NCBI GenBank assembly: GCA_030727405.1
Contig: JANRBR010000008.1
Coordinates: 1-33,353, forward strand
Direction: 5' to 3'
DNA length: 33,353 bases
Source: Crocinitomicaceae bacterium
GTDB taxonomy: Bacteria; Bacteroidota; Bacteroidia; Flavobacteriales_D; Crocinitomicaceae
The notes beneath the pieces were generated by a model. It made no database searches. It was not told the origin of the DNA and worked only from the letters and a program-made list of their open reading frames with translations. The position numbers were made by a program, and so were the translations under genes. Position 1 is the stretch's first letter; each line of letters opens with the position of its first letter. Below are positions 18,516 through 25,972 of the stretch, in pieces.

Positions 18516-18529
18516 CAAATGTTCATTTG
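18516..18529. promoter_or_regulatory. Palindrome before the cyclase-dioxygenase fusion gene
   Basis: CAAATG-TT-CATTTG is a perfect 6-bp inverted repeat with a 2-nt centre. It lies immediately after the stop of the upstream membrane-protein gene and 43 nt before the fusion gene's ATG. On the minus strand one arm overlaps a partial -7 match (AACATTTG). It could be an operator, and no regulator is identified in the window. Confidence 0.3.
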
Positions 18530-18531
18530 AC

Positions 18532-19368
18532 TTATTCAAGACTTTGTGTAAAAACGCTTCTACGACTGATCCATAAAATGAAAACAGCCACTAAAGCCCC
18601 AAGAATAATGGTGATGATTCGCTCCCATCCCTCCAATGAAAATGAGATTCTTGTCAAAAATGTAGCCAAGACGTAACCTGAATTCCGAATCACCAAAATT
18701 GTGTTTTTCATGTGGCGTGCACTGCTTAGAAGCAAAAGGACATCCACAAAGGTTAACAAGGTAAAAAACTCCGTGTAAAAAATATGAGAAGGGTCCCCTA
18801 AGGAAATTTTATTCGTTGAAAATTGAGTTAGGTCAATAATCCATGTTGAGAAAGAAAAGATGGAAAGTCCAAAAAATACAATCATTAAAAAAACGGCTAA
18901 GCGCTCTTTCAAGTTGATGAATTGTTGACTCATCTCATGCTTCACTTCACTACGCTTGGCGTCAAGGTGATAAAAAAGCCAAACTAGAATAAGGATGATG
19001 ATGAATCCAGTTAGATCCTTCATCAATTCACTGTTTAGAAGAGAAGTATGTCCATCTGTTAAATGACCTGTATCCTTGAAACAATTCCGTAGCAAGATAA
19101 GTGCCATTATTTCCAATTGTTTAGCAACACTTTTCGTGTAACTAATTCTTAGGTAGTAAATCAATAAGTACACTTCGTATACCAATAAAGAACTAAAGGG
19201 AGAAAAAAGTGCGGAAAAAGGATTCCCAAACAAGTTTTCTGGAAAATAATGATTGTTTAATACGCCTATTTTTATGGCAAAAATTAAAACAACATGTACA
19301 ATGAAAGCAGTAATACCGAAGTATAAAGTGATGCGTTCGATGCGAGACTTAAAGGATTCCGAAAACAT
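18532..19368 (-). CDS. Multi-pass membrane protein of unknown function
   Basis: A 278-residue integral membrane protein that I do not recognise. It has about seven or eight hydrophobic helices (roughly 15-37, 50-73, 85-99, 118-137, 158-178, 200-220, 228-243 and 250-268), a charged loop at about 138-157 (HLDAKRSEVKHEMSQQFINLKER) and a basic C-terminus. No catalytic motif stands out. It ends 58 nt before the cyclase-Blh fusion in the same direction, so it may share a transcript with the retinal and rhodopsin genes. A role in carotenoid handling or photophysiology is only suggested by position. Confidence 0.72.
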   Translation of the reverse strand: MFSESFKSRIERITLYFGITAFIVHVVLIFAIKIGVLNNHYFPENLFGNPFSALFSPFSSLLVYEVYLLIYYLRISYTKSVAKQLEIMALILLRNCFKDTGHLTDGHTSLLNSELMKDLTGFIIILILVWLFYHLDAKRSEVKHEMSQQFINLKERLAVFLMIVFFGLSIFSFSTWIIDLTQFSTNKISLGDPSHIFYTEFFTLLTFVDVLLLLSSARHMKNTILVIRNSGYVLATFLTRISFSLEGWERIITIILGALVAVFILWISRRSVFTQSLE

Positions 19369-19539
19369 TAAAGTGTTTTAATTGGTTGTATATAAGTTAA
19401 TTACATAAACAATAAAACGACGGTAATGTTTAAAAAAACAATGTCATGCTTAGGACAGAAGACATAAATCAACAGCTTTGTTTATGCTTTGAAATAAGCT
19501 GTAAGTCACTTTTAAATCATAACAGAAGTAAAATAATTT
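19369..19539. other. Non-coding gap with a weak inverted repeat
   Basis: This AT-rich gap between the membrane-protein gene and the small ORFs shows no open frame worth calling. It contains an inverted repeat, ACAGCTT-N17-AAGCTGT (19472-19502), about 40 nt after the 42-residue ORF. No clean T-run follows, so it is at best a weak terminator. No exact TAnnTTTG box was found before the membrane-protein gene. Confidence 0.4.
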
Positions 19540-19668
19540 TTAGGACTTTACTTTAATGGAATTTTTTATTTTCTCTGTCTTTCGGTTTGACCTAAGTGTT
19601 GTAAGTCCAAAACCTACTCCAAATATCAAGGTGATGATACCTGCGAAATATGGAAGGAACTCAGTCAT
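19540..19668 (-). CDS. Small single-pass membrane protein (42 residues)
   Basis: The ATG at 19668 opens a 42-residue frame: a hydrophobic N-terminal helix (about residues 4-24, FLPYFAGIITLIFGVGFGL) and a basic tail rich in Lys and Arg ending at a TAA. It overlaps the end of the upstream 61-residue gene by 8 nt, which suggests coupled translation. The family is unknown. Support comes from the coherent helix-plus-basic-tail layout and the tight overlap, not from recognised homology. Confidence 0.5.
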   Translation of the reverse strand: MTEFLPYFAGIITLIFGVGFGLTTLRSNRKTEKIKNSIKVKS

Positions 19669-19846
19669 TTTTAGAACGATTAATTAATTTGAAGAATATG
19701 GCAAACGCCATAATACTTGGTACCCATAATCCAACGAATGTTGCATCTTGCTTTTCACCGGAAAAGAATAGGATTTCAGAATAAATTAGAGAGAGAATGG
19801 CAGCGACAAAAAATAATTTATCAGCTGTTGTTGCTTTTTTAAACAT
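19661..19846 (-). CDS. Small two-helix membrane protein (61 residues)
   Basis: A 61-residue product with two hydrophobic helices (about 10-28 and 36-54) separated by a short polar loop containing GEKQD, and a charged C-terminus. It is preceded by a near-consensus -7 box (TACCTTTC) about 10 nt before the ATG and overlaps the 42-residue ORF. I do not recognise the family. Composition and topology suggest a genuine small membrane protein. Confidence 0.6.
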   Translation of the reverse strand: MFKKATTADKLFFVAAILSLIYSEILFFSGEKQDATFVGLWVPSIMAFAIFFKLINRSKND

Positions 19847-20032
19847 GTATTTTTTCGAAAGGTAGGCATTAAATATCCAAGGGGTCGACTTAATACCATT
19901 TATAATGAAAAATGTATTTTCCCATTCCCGAATAAACCGGAATTGAACTTGCTTATACTTACTTTTGAAAGAATTTTATGTGTTTCCAGGGGGAAATATT
20001 TATTCCTAATTGAAATTTCCGGTCTAAACCGT

Positions 20033-20671
20033 TTATTGATTCAAATCAATCAAAAAGGTGGTATTCTTAGATGAATTCCAAATATTCAAACGCTTATTTT
20101 TTAAAACCAAGCTATCACAATAGGGGAATTCATTTTGCTTGGATGGAATTTTCCAATCAACAAATTGAACTTTTCGAGAGGCCAAATCTTCGACAGCAAA
20201 CCGCACTTTATCCCTCCCGAAAATGCGTTCGGAATAAACAACTTGATTGTGCTTTACATCGGAAGCAATAATTCCTTTAACAAAATAGATGAAGGGTGAT
20301 TTTTCGCGCTTAACTGGAATGATCAAGCTCGATGAAAATGGTCCTGACCACCAAGTTGTAATACAGATGAATTGATTATTCATCCACACAAATTCAGGTG
20401 TTTTAGCCGTAATATGTTCCTTGTCAAAATCAATGGAGTCCTTGACACCGAATCGGTTTACAAGCATGGAAAAGTGATTCGCCGAATTGATGATGGATAC
20501 CTTGATCCATTTTTTATTGACTAATTCATAACGAAAAGTGGAATCATTCATTGTAACTGTCTTCGGTTCCTCTTTTTTCTCGATTTGTACTTTTTTAGTT
20601 GTTTTTAATAGCTCGGTTTGACAACCAGAAAAAAGAACCATGAGGCAAGAAATATACACCAGTATTTTCAT
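20033..20671 (-). CDS. Lipoprotein of unknown function
   Basis: A 212-residue protein with a lipoprotein signal peptide: MKILVYISCLMVLFSGC, where C17 follows a good lipobox (LFSGC). The mature part begins with a Lys/Glu/Thr-rich linker and continues as a mostly beta-rich domain with many aromatic residues (for example FICITTWWSGPFSSSLIIPV). No family is recognised. It starts 3 nt after the DUF2200 stop, so the two are very likely cotranscribed. About 190 bp between this gene and the 61-residue gene hold no further recognisable ORF. Confidence 0.75.
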   Translation of the reverse strand: MKILVYISCLMVLFSGCQTELLKTTKKVQIEKKEEPKTVTMNDSTFRYELVNKKWIKVSIINSANHFSMLVNRFGVKDSIDFDKEHITAKTPEFVWMNNQFICITTWWSGPFSSSLIIPVKREKSPFIYFVKGIIASDVKHNQVVYSERIFGRDKVRFAVEDLASRKVQFVDWKIPSKQNEFPYCDSLVLKNKRLNIWNSSKNTTFLIDLNQ

Positions 20672-20674
20672 GAA

Positions 20675-21040
20675 CTAAGTTTTACGCAGTATTTTCTCCA
20701 AGGATTTACCTTGAGCCAATTCATCCACCAATTTATCTAAGTAGCGAACTTTTTGAGTCAAAGGATTCACTAATTCCTCAATGCGGTATCCACAAATCAT
20801 CCCCTTGATCATGGAAGCATTGGGATGAAGTGTTGCTCGCTCAAAAAATGTGGCAAAAGTTACCTTCTCTTCCCTGAGTTGACGAACGCGTACCTCATCG
20901 AATCCTGTTAGCCACTCAATCACTTGCAACAATTCCGCTTCTGTTCGTCCTTTCCGTTCTACTTTTATTTGGTAAAGCGGATAAACAGATGCAAAGGTCA
21001 TCTTGACAAATTTCTCGTTGTGTTCAGGCGTGGTTTTCAT
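20675..21040 (-). CDS. DUF2200 family protein
   Basis: A 121-residue cytoplasmic protein matching DUF2200 over its entire length: KMTFASVYPLYQIKVERKGRTEAEL, VIEWLTGFDE, HPNASMIKGMICGYRIEEL and the C-terminal KVRYLDKLVDELAQGKSLEKIL. The family has no characterised function to my knowledge. It is separated from the ssb genes by a terminator and probably forms a two-gene unit with the downstream lipoprotein. Confidence 0.9.
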   Translation of the reverse strand: MKTTPEHNEKFVKMTFASVYPLYQIKVERKGRTEAELLQVIEWLTGFDEVRVRQLREEKVTFATFFERATLHPNASMIKGMICGYRIEELVNPLTQKVRYLDKLVDELAQGKSLEKILRKT

Positions 21041-21109
21041 GCATCGCTTTTTGTAAGTATCACTTAATCATTACAAGATTAGGACAATAATAACGAAATA
21101 AAAATAAAA

Positions 21110-21127
21110 AGCGGCCCGTAAGCCGCT
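21110..21127 (-). terminator. Rho-independent terminator of the ssb cluster
   Basis: AGCGGC and GCCGCT form a 6-bp GC-rich stem around a 6-nt loop. In the minus-strand direction it is followed by TTTTTATTTTTATTT. It lies about 25 nt after the third ssb stop. Confidence 0.85.
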
Positions 21128-21152
21128 CTTTTATCGTGCACGTTTGGTTCTC

Positions 21153-21485
21153 TTACAAGCCGATTATTTGACGAACTTCGACTTCTTTCATGCTGCGTTG
21201 TTTACCGTTTTGAGTGAGGTAGGTGCGTTGGACCATACGGCCGTGGATGGCGACTTTTTTTCCCTTCTCACCATATTTCTCAATAAATTGAGCCATATTT
21301 CCCCAGGCAAAAAGCCGATGCCACTCCACCGATGCCGTATAGTGACCATTGTTTTTCCGTAAGCTTTTTTGAGTAGCCAATTGGAAACGAGCAACGCGCT
21401 GACCATTGTCCAATTCAGTGATTTTTGTGTGACTCCCAATACTCCCGATCAGGGTCACGTAATTTCGTAAAGTATTCATAGACAC
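21153..21485 (-). CDS. ssb: Single-stranded DNA-binding protein paralogue (third of three)
   Basis: A 110-residue OB-fold protein: NYVTLIGSIG, ARFQLATQ, VEWHRLFAWGNMAQFIEKYGEKGKKVAIHGRM and RSMKEVEVRQI. The WHRLFAWG segment is the SSB hallmark. The protein stops right after the OB fold and has no Gly-rich linker or acidic C-terminal tip, so it should not recruit SSB partner proteins in the usual way. A second ATG two codons in is an alternative start. It lies 12 nt after the middle paralogue. Confidence 0.85.
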   Translation of the reverse strand: MSMNTLRNYVTLIGSIGSHTKITELDNGQRVARFQLATQKSLRKNNGHYTASVEWHRLFAWGNMAQFIEKYGEKGKKVAIHGRMVQRTYLTQNGKQRSMKEVEVRQIIGL

Positions 21486-21497
21486 GTTTTTTATTCG

Positions 21498-21821
21498 TTA
21501 CATGATGACAATATCATTGACCTCCACCTCTGAAACCATTTTGCGTTGACCGTTGGTTTGGTAAAACCGGGTAACTAATTTCCCTTCAATAGCCATTTCA
21601 CAACCAACTACCCCTAACTCTTCCATCACTTTGACCCAGCGGCCCCAAGCACTTAAGATGTGCCAATTGCGTCTTGTTTTTGTATTGCCATCAGCATCGA
21701 GGTACTCTTCCTTGGTGGAAAAAGTAAATTTGGCGAAGCGTCTACCGTTTTCCAATTCTGTTATTTTTGGTGCTGAACTCACTTTTCCAATTAAATTCAC
21801 CTGATTCAAATCGTTCTTCAT
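21498..21821 (-). CDS. ssb: Single-stranded DNA-binding protein paralogue (second of three)
   Basis: A 107-residue OB-fold protein: NQVNLIGKVSSAP, FAKFTFSTKE, RRNWHILSAWGRWVKVMEELGVVGCEMAIEGKL and KMVSEVEVNDIV. It shares the layout of its two neighbours but differs clearly in sequence, so the set arose by old duplication rather than recent copying. It has no acidic C-terminal tail. It starts 4 nt after the first paralogue's stop. Confidence 0.85.
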   Translation of the reverse strand: MKNDLNQVNLIGKVSSAPKITELENGRRFAKFTFSTKEEYLDADGNTKTRRNWHILSAWGRWVKVMEELGVVGCEMAIEGKLVTRFYQTNGQRKMVSEVEVNDIVIM

Positions 21822-21825
21822 GTGC

Positions 21826-22167
21826 TTATTTTTCCTTTGTTGTTAATACTAAAAACTCCGACGCTTCAACAATCGTTGTATAGCGCTTTTCGCCATTTTT
21901 GTTCTCATACGATTGATTGACCAACTTCCCTTCCACAACAATTTCTTGTCCTTTCGTTAAAAGTTTCTGTACGAGTTCTGCGAGCTTACCCCATGCATTT
22001 ATGGTGTGCCATTGGGTGACCGATTGCCATTCCCCATTTTTGTTCTTGTAATTTTCATTGGTCGCCAATGTAAATCGAGCGAGCTTTTTTCCAGAATCTA
22101 GGTTTACGACCTCTGGTTGAACCCCAAGTCTCCCAATCAAACTCACCTTGTTTTTTAATGCATTCAT
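21826..22167 (-). CDS. ssb: Single-stranded DNA-binding protein paralogue (first of three)
   Basis: A 113-residue OB-fold protein, the closest of the three to typical SSB: NKVSLIGRLGVQPEV, KKLARFTLATNENYKNKNG, TQWHTINAWGKLAELVQKLLTKGQEIVVEGKL and RYTTIVEASEFLVL. It lacks the acidic C-terminal tip. The ATG at 22167 is chosen because the OB fold begins there and an A-rich stretch precedes it. A longer frame upstream (GTG at 22236) encodes unconserved sequence, and a near-consensus -7 box (AAACTTTG, 22239-22246) would put transcription start at about that GTG. Confidence 0.88.
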   Translation of the reverse strand: MNALKNKVSLIGRLGVQPEVVNLDSGKKLARFTLATNENYKNKNGEWQSVTQWHTINAWGKLAELVQKLLTKGQEIVVEGKLVNQSYENKNGEKRYTTIVEASEFLVLTTKEK

Positions 22168-22409
22168 TTTTTTTTGTTTTAAAAAGTTTGAAAAATTGTT
22201 TTTGTCGCTCATCAACCCTAACATTGAATTCGACACTGCAAAGTTTCTTAGGAGGACAATTATTTTCCGGTAGTTTGTCGTTTGCTTTCGATTTTTAGTT
22301 GTTTGAAAACGACTTATTTAGGGCTTTGGTTTTGTAGGCATTATCTTTTGTGAAATTTTGACACACAATAAAAAAAGTGCACCTTCGTTGTGTTGTAAAT
22401 CGAATCCCT

Positions 22410-23741
22410 ATGAACAAGCTGAAATCGAACCTCTATTTTAAAATCGGTACCATCGTCATTATTGCGTTGCTTTTGTTAATCCCAACATCAATGATTCGAG
22501 GAATTATTTACGAACGAGAAACGACACAAGAGCAAGCGATTAAAGAAGTCAGTTCCAAATGGGGAGAAGCACAAACGATTCAAGGTCCCATCATGAGCTT
22601 GCCGTTTGTTCGTTATGCGAAAGAAACGGACAAAACAACCGGCAAAGAGAAATTGGTTTCCGTATATGAGAAACTTCACATTCTTCCGAGCAAATTGAAC
22701 ATCGTAACAGAAATGAGACCAGAACGCCGCTACCGTGGTGTATATGAAATTGTGGTCTATAATTCCATCATCAAAGTGAGTGGGGAATTTAACAAGTTAA
22801 ATTTCGAAGAATTAGACATCCCTGCCGCGAATTTTGACTTCACAAAAGCCCGATTAAATGTGGGAATTGATGACTTGAGAGGCATCGAAAAACAAATTGA
22901 ATTATCGTGGAACAACCTACATTTTCCTTTTAGTCCTGGAGTTTCTGCCTCAGATAATTTCCCTTCTGGCATCAATGCACAGATTGCTTTGAGTCCGACC
23001 GACAATCACATTTACACTTTCTCGTTTGAATTGAAATTAAAGGGAAGTCAAAAACTATATTTCACACCAGTAGGAAAAGAAACAGACATTCATGTTTCAT
23101 CGACCTGGACAACCCCAAGTTTTAATGGTTCATTCTTGCCGGATGAAAACAAGGTGACTTCAAAAGGATTTACGGCACATTGGAACGTATTGAATTTGAA
23201 TAGAAACTATCCGCAATCATGGATTGGAAGTCGATTTAACATCAATCAATCTGCCTTTGGTGTAGACTTAATTTTACCAGTAGATAATTACCAAAAATCG
23301 CACCGTTCGATTAAATACGCGATCTTGTTCATTGGTTTAACCTTCTTAGTGTTTTTCTTCATCGAAGTATTCCAATCGGCATTTATTCACCCTATTCAGT
23401 ACATTTTGGTTGGAATTGCACTCGTGATTTTTTATACGTTATTGCTTTCTATTTCCGAGTATTTGAAGTTCAATATGTCCTTCTTTATATCCGCACTTGC
23501 CACACTTGTACTCATCTCTGGATACGTCAAAGCCATTCTAAAATCAACGAAATTAACAGGATTCATCACAGGATTATTGACCATCCTTTACATCTTCATT
23601 TTCGTGATCATTCAATTGGAAGACTTCGCCTTATTGATCGGAAGCATCGGTGTATTCATCATCTTGGCATTGATCATGTACTTCTCCAGAAAAATTGACT
23701 GGTACAGCATTGGTAATAATGGAAATAACCCTGCAGATTAA
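22410..23741 (+). CDS. creD: CreD family inner-membrane protein
   Basis: A 443-residue protein of the CreD family, whose E. coli member is a CreBC-regulated inner-membrane protein tied to envelope stress and colicin tolerance. It has an N-terminal helix (about 10-28) with PTSMIRGIIYERE after it, a large extracytoplasmic beta domain with GPIMSLPFVRY and SWIGSRFNINQSAFGVDLILPVDNYQKSHRS, then five C-terminal helices. The ATG at 22410 is preferred over a start 33 nt upstream, because MNKLKS leads straight into the first helix. Its end overlaps aroE by 4 nt on the opposite strand. Confidence 0.88.
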   Translation: MNKLKSNLYFKIGTIVIIALLLLIPTSMIRGIIYERETTQEQAIKEVSSKWGEAQTIQGPIMSLPFVRYAKETDKTTGKEKLVSVYEKLHILPSKLNIVTEMRPERRYRGVYEIVVYNSIIKVSGEFNKLNFEELDIPAANFDFTKARLNVGIDDLRGIEKQIELSWNNLHFPFSPGVSASDNFPSGINAQIALSPTDNHIYTFSFELKLKGSQKLYFTPVGKETDIHVSSTWTTPSFNGSFLPDENKVTSKGFTAHWNVLNLNRNYPQSWIGSRFNINQSAFGVDLILPVDNYQKSHRSIKYAILFIGLTFLVFFFIEVFQSAFIHPIQYILVGIALVIFYTLLLSISEYLKFNMSFFISALATLVLISGYVKAILKSTKLTGFITGLLTILYIFIFVIIQLEDFALLIGSIGVFIILALIMYFSRKIDWYSIGNNGNNPAD

Positions 23742-24475
23742 AGCGGGGTATTCCAAATTTCCCAACTTTTCAAGGCTTGATGTTGTAGCATAGAAAGTCC
23801 GTTCATGGCTGTTGCTCCATGTTTTCTCCCCTGTTTCATAAACAAAGTTTCTTCCGGATTATAAATCAAATCAATCAGTAAATGTTCCTCACTGAGTGCA
23901 TCGTAAGGCATATCCGGTGCTGCATCCACATGAGGCGACATCCCAAGCGGTGTACAATTCACAATGACTTTACACGCAGCAATCATGTGCTCGTTGACAT
24001 CTGCATAGGTGAAGTGATTGCTCAAGCTTGATTCCGTTTGAGAAACAAAAATCACATCAATTCCAAGAGACTTAAACACAAAAGCAACGGCTTTCGACGC
24101 ACCACCCGTTCCGAAAATCAAGGCACGCTCGTGGTGAAAAGTTAAGAATGGTTTGATGCTCTGTTGAAATCCAAAAACATCGGTATTGTATCCTTTTGTC
24201 TTTCCGTTTTCGAAGGATACGACGTTCACAGCATGTATCTCCGCTGCAAGTGGATCCAATTCATCCAGATAAGGAATAATCGCTGTTTTGTAGGGAATCG
24301 TGACATTCAATCCACTAAAATCATGATCCTTTATCAATTGGGGGAAGTCCGAAATTTCTTGAAATTCATAGGTGGCGTAATTGGCATCAATTCCTTGTTT
24401 TTGAAAAAATTCCGCAAAAAATGCCGGTGAAAAAGAATGCGATAGGTGCTTGCCAATGAGTCCAAATTGTTTCAT
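23738..24475 (-). CDS. aroE: Shikimate dehydrogenase
   Basis: AroE reduces 3-dehydroshikimate to shikimate with NADPH in chorismate synthesis. The 245-residue protein has the substrate-site SxS (HSFSP) near residue 13-17, NVTIPYK with the catalytic lysine near 63, the NTDVFGF motif and the nucleotide-binding GTGGASKAV loop. The length is slightly short but complete for Bacteroidota AroE. An exact TACCTTTG box ends 4 nt before the ATG. Confidence 0.94.
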   Translation of the reverse strand: MKQFGLIGKHLSHSFSPAFFAEFFQKQGIDANYATYEFQEISDFPQLIKDHDFSGLNVTIPYKTAIIPYLDELDPLAAEIHAVNVVSFENGKTKGYNTDVFGFQQSIKPFLTFHHERALIFGTGGASKAVAFVFKSLGIDVIFVSQTESSLSNHFTYADVNEHMIAACKVIVNCTPLGMSPHVDAAPDMPYDALSEEHLLIDLIYNPEETLFMKQGRKHGATAMNGLSMLQHQALKSWEIWNTPL

Positions 24476-24479
24476 GACT

Positions 24480-24487
24480 CAAAGGTA
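24480..24487 (-). promoter_or_regulatory. -7 box of aroE
   Basis: TACCTTTG on the minus strand matches TAnnTTTG exactly and ends 4 nt before the aroE ATG. This predicts a leaderless or nearly leaderless transcript. No clear -33 TTG was found. Confidence 0.5.
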
Positions 24488-24523
24488 GGGAAATTTAATG
24501 GCCAGTATGAAGTACTAAATGAA

Positions 24524-24955
24524 CTAATCCACCACGAACATAATGGGCAAGCGAACATACGTTCGAACTGCTTTTCCATCATCTGAGGCAGGTTTCCATT
24601 TGGGCATGTTTTTTACCACTCGGATCGCTTCTTCGTTACATGGTTCACACTGCGGTAATTTTGATTCCAATTTCACATGCGTAATGCTTCCATCTTTTTC
24701 AATGATAAAACGAACAATGACTCTTCCTCCCTCAAATAAATCTTCTTTGGGAACTGATCGTTTCTTTTTAGGGTTTCCAATGAAGGATTAATTAGCCGAA
24801 AGGTAATTGCCTAAACCTTCATATCCGCCTTCAAACTCCGCGTCGATGCTAGGTGCGGTAACAATTGCGGTATCGCTGATAGATTCTGTTACTTGTGCAA
24901 ACGACAATGAACTAAGCACCACGAATAAAAAAAGGAAGAATGAGTTTTTTTGCAT
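24524..24955 (-). pseudogene. TonB C-terminal-domain protein interrupted by one in-frame stop
   Basis: The minus-strand frame from the ATG at 24955 encodes a signal peptide (MQKNSFFLFLFVVLSSLSFAQ) and a TonB-type linker with the usual FEGG and YLSAN segments. A TAA at codon 56 (24788-24790) then interrupts it. The same frame continues without any shift for 87 more codons and encodes a complete TonB C-terminal domain: GGRVIVRFIIEKDGSIT, then CEPCNEEAIRVVKNMPKWKPASDDGKAVRTYVRLPIMF. One nonsense change is the only lesion. It is therefore a young pseudogene, a sequencing error, or a rare readthrough gene. An exact -7 box precedes it. Confidence 0.82.
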
Positions 24956-24959
24956 CATT

Positions 24960-24967
24960 CAAATTTA
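24960..24967 (-). promoter_or_regulatory. -7 box of the TonB-domain pseudogene
   Basis: TAAATTTG on the minus strand matches TAnnTTTG exactly and ends 4 nt before the pseudogene's ATG. It lies back to back with the rsgA promoter. Confidence 0.45.
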
Positions 24968-24979
24968 TTAATTTTTTTC

Positions 24980-25013
24980 TTGCGTGGTGCTTCTCGCTGT
25001 TTGATTAACTTTG
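24980..25013 (+). promoter_or_regulatory. Promoter of rsgA
   Basis: TTG (24980-24982) and TAACTTTG (25006-25013) are spaced by 23 nt, within the Bacteroidota range. The -7 box ends 5 nt before the rsgA ATG at 25019, so the transcript should start at or next to the start codon. Confidence 0.6.
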
Positions 25014-25018
25014 TATCC

Positions 25019-25972
25019 ATGCACGGAATCGTTTTAAAGTCAACGGGTAAATGGTATCAAGTCTTGTTGGAGGACCAACAAGTTGTGCAAGCCAGTATTC
25101 GAGGGAAACTGCGCATTGAGGGACTCAAAACAACGAATCCAATTGCAGCCGGTGACCGAGTGATTTTGGATGAGAAATCTGACTTTATCGAAGGTCGTGA
25201 GGAATACTACACCATTCGATCAATCGAAGATCGACACAATTACATCGTGCGAAAGTCCACCAATCTGAGCAAGCAAATGCAAATTTTGGCGGCGAATATT
25301 GACCGTGCCTACCTCGTTGTTACCTTGAAATCACCTGTTACACAGATTGCCTTCATCGATCGATTTTTGGTTGCTGCTGAATCGTTTCGCATTCCAACAA
25401 CGCTTTTATTTAATAAAGTAGACCTCTACTCCGATGAGGAAAATGTTCAATTTCATTACTTGAAAGAAGTGTATGAAAAAGCAGGATATCCTTGCTACCC
25501 CATTTCGGCTCGAGATGAGTCCTCCGTGGCGTTTTTACGAGATGAAATCAAAGACCATCAAGTCATGATCTCTGGGAATTCTGGTGTTGGAAAAACAACC
25601 CTCGTGAATGCCTTAGACGAAAGCCTGGATTTACGAACAGGTGAGATTTCTACGGCTCACGAACAAGGTAAACACACAACCACCTTTGCGGAAATGCATC
25701 CACTTGCAACAGGTGGATTCATCATTGACACGCCAGGAATTCGTGCATTTGGAATTGTGGACCTCGAAAAAGCACATTACGCACATTATTTCCCTGAAAT
25801 GAGGGATCTATTGGGGGAATGCCGTTTCAACAATTGCCAGCACATGAACGAACCTCATTGCGCAGTGAAAGACGCCGTTGAAAACGAAAAACTTGCGGCG
25901 CATCGCTACCACACGTATTTGCAGTTAATGCACGAAGATGCGAGTGACCCACACCGCAGAAGTGATTACTAA
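25019..25972 (+). CDS. rsgA: Small ribosomal subunit biogenesis GTPase RsgA
   Basis: RsgA is a late-acting GTPase in 30S subunit maturation. The 317-residue protein has an N-terminal OB fold, then a circularly permuted GTPase domain in the order NKVD (G4), GNSGVGKTT (G1) and DTPG (G3), and a C-terminal zinc site (CRFNNCQHMNEPHC). The ATG at 25019 is chosen over an upstream one at 24950, because it begins the conserved MHGIVLKSTGKWY segment and sits just after the promoter. It overlaps dtd by one base (TAATG). Confidence 0.95.
   Translation: MHGIVLKSTGKWYQVLLEDQQVVQASIRGKLRIEGLKTTNPIAAGDRVILDEKSDFIEGREEYYTIRSIEDRHNYIVRKSTNLSKQMQILAANIDRAYLVVTLKSPVTQIAFIDRFLVAAESFRIPTTLLFNKVDLYSDEENVQFHYLKEVYEKAGYPCYPISARDESSVAFLRDEIKDHQVMISGNSGVGKTTLVNALDESLDLRTGEISTAHEQGKHTTTFAEMHPLATGGFIIDTPGIRAFGIVDLEKAHYAHYFPEMRDLLGECRFNNCQHMNEPHCAVKDAVENEKLAAHRYHTYLQLMHEDASDPHRRSDY

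Noticed and set aside
19472..19502. ACAGCTT-N17-AAGCTGT inverted repeat as a terminator for the small membrane genes.
   Set aside because: The loop is long and no T-tract follows, so it is only noted as a weak repeat.
22168..22236. Extended N-terminus of the first ssb paralogue from a GTG at 22236.
   Set aside because: The added residues do not resemble SSB, and the likely transcription start lies at or next to that GTG.
24543..24791. Plus-strand open frame of 82 codons opposite the TonB-domain gene.
   Set aside because: It is antisense to a clear TonB C-terminal domain on the minus strand and has no recognisable features of its own.
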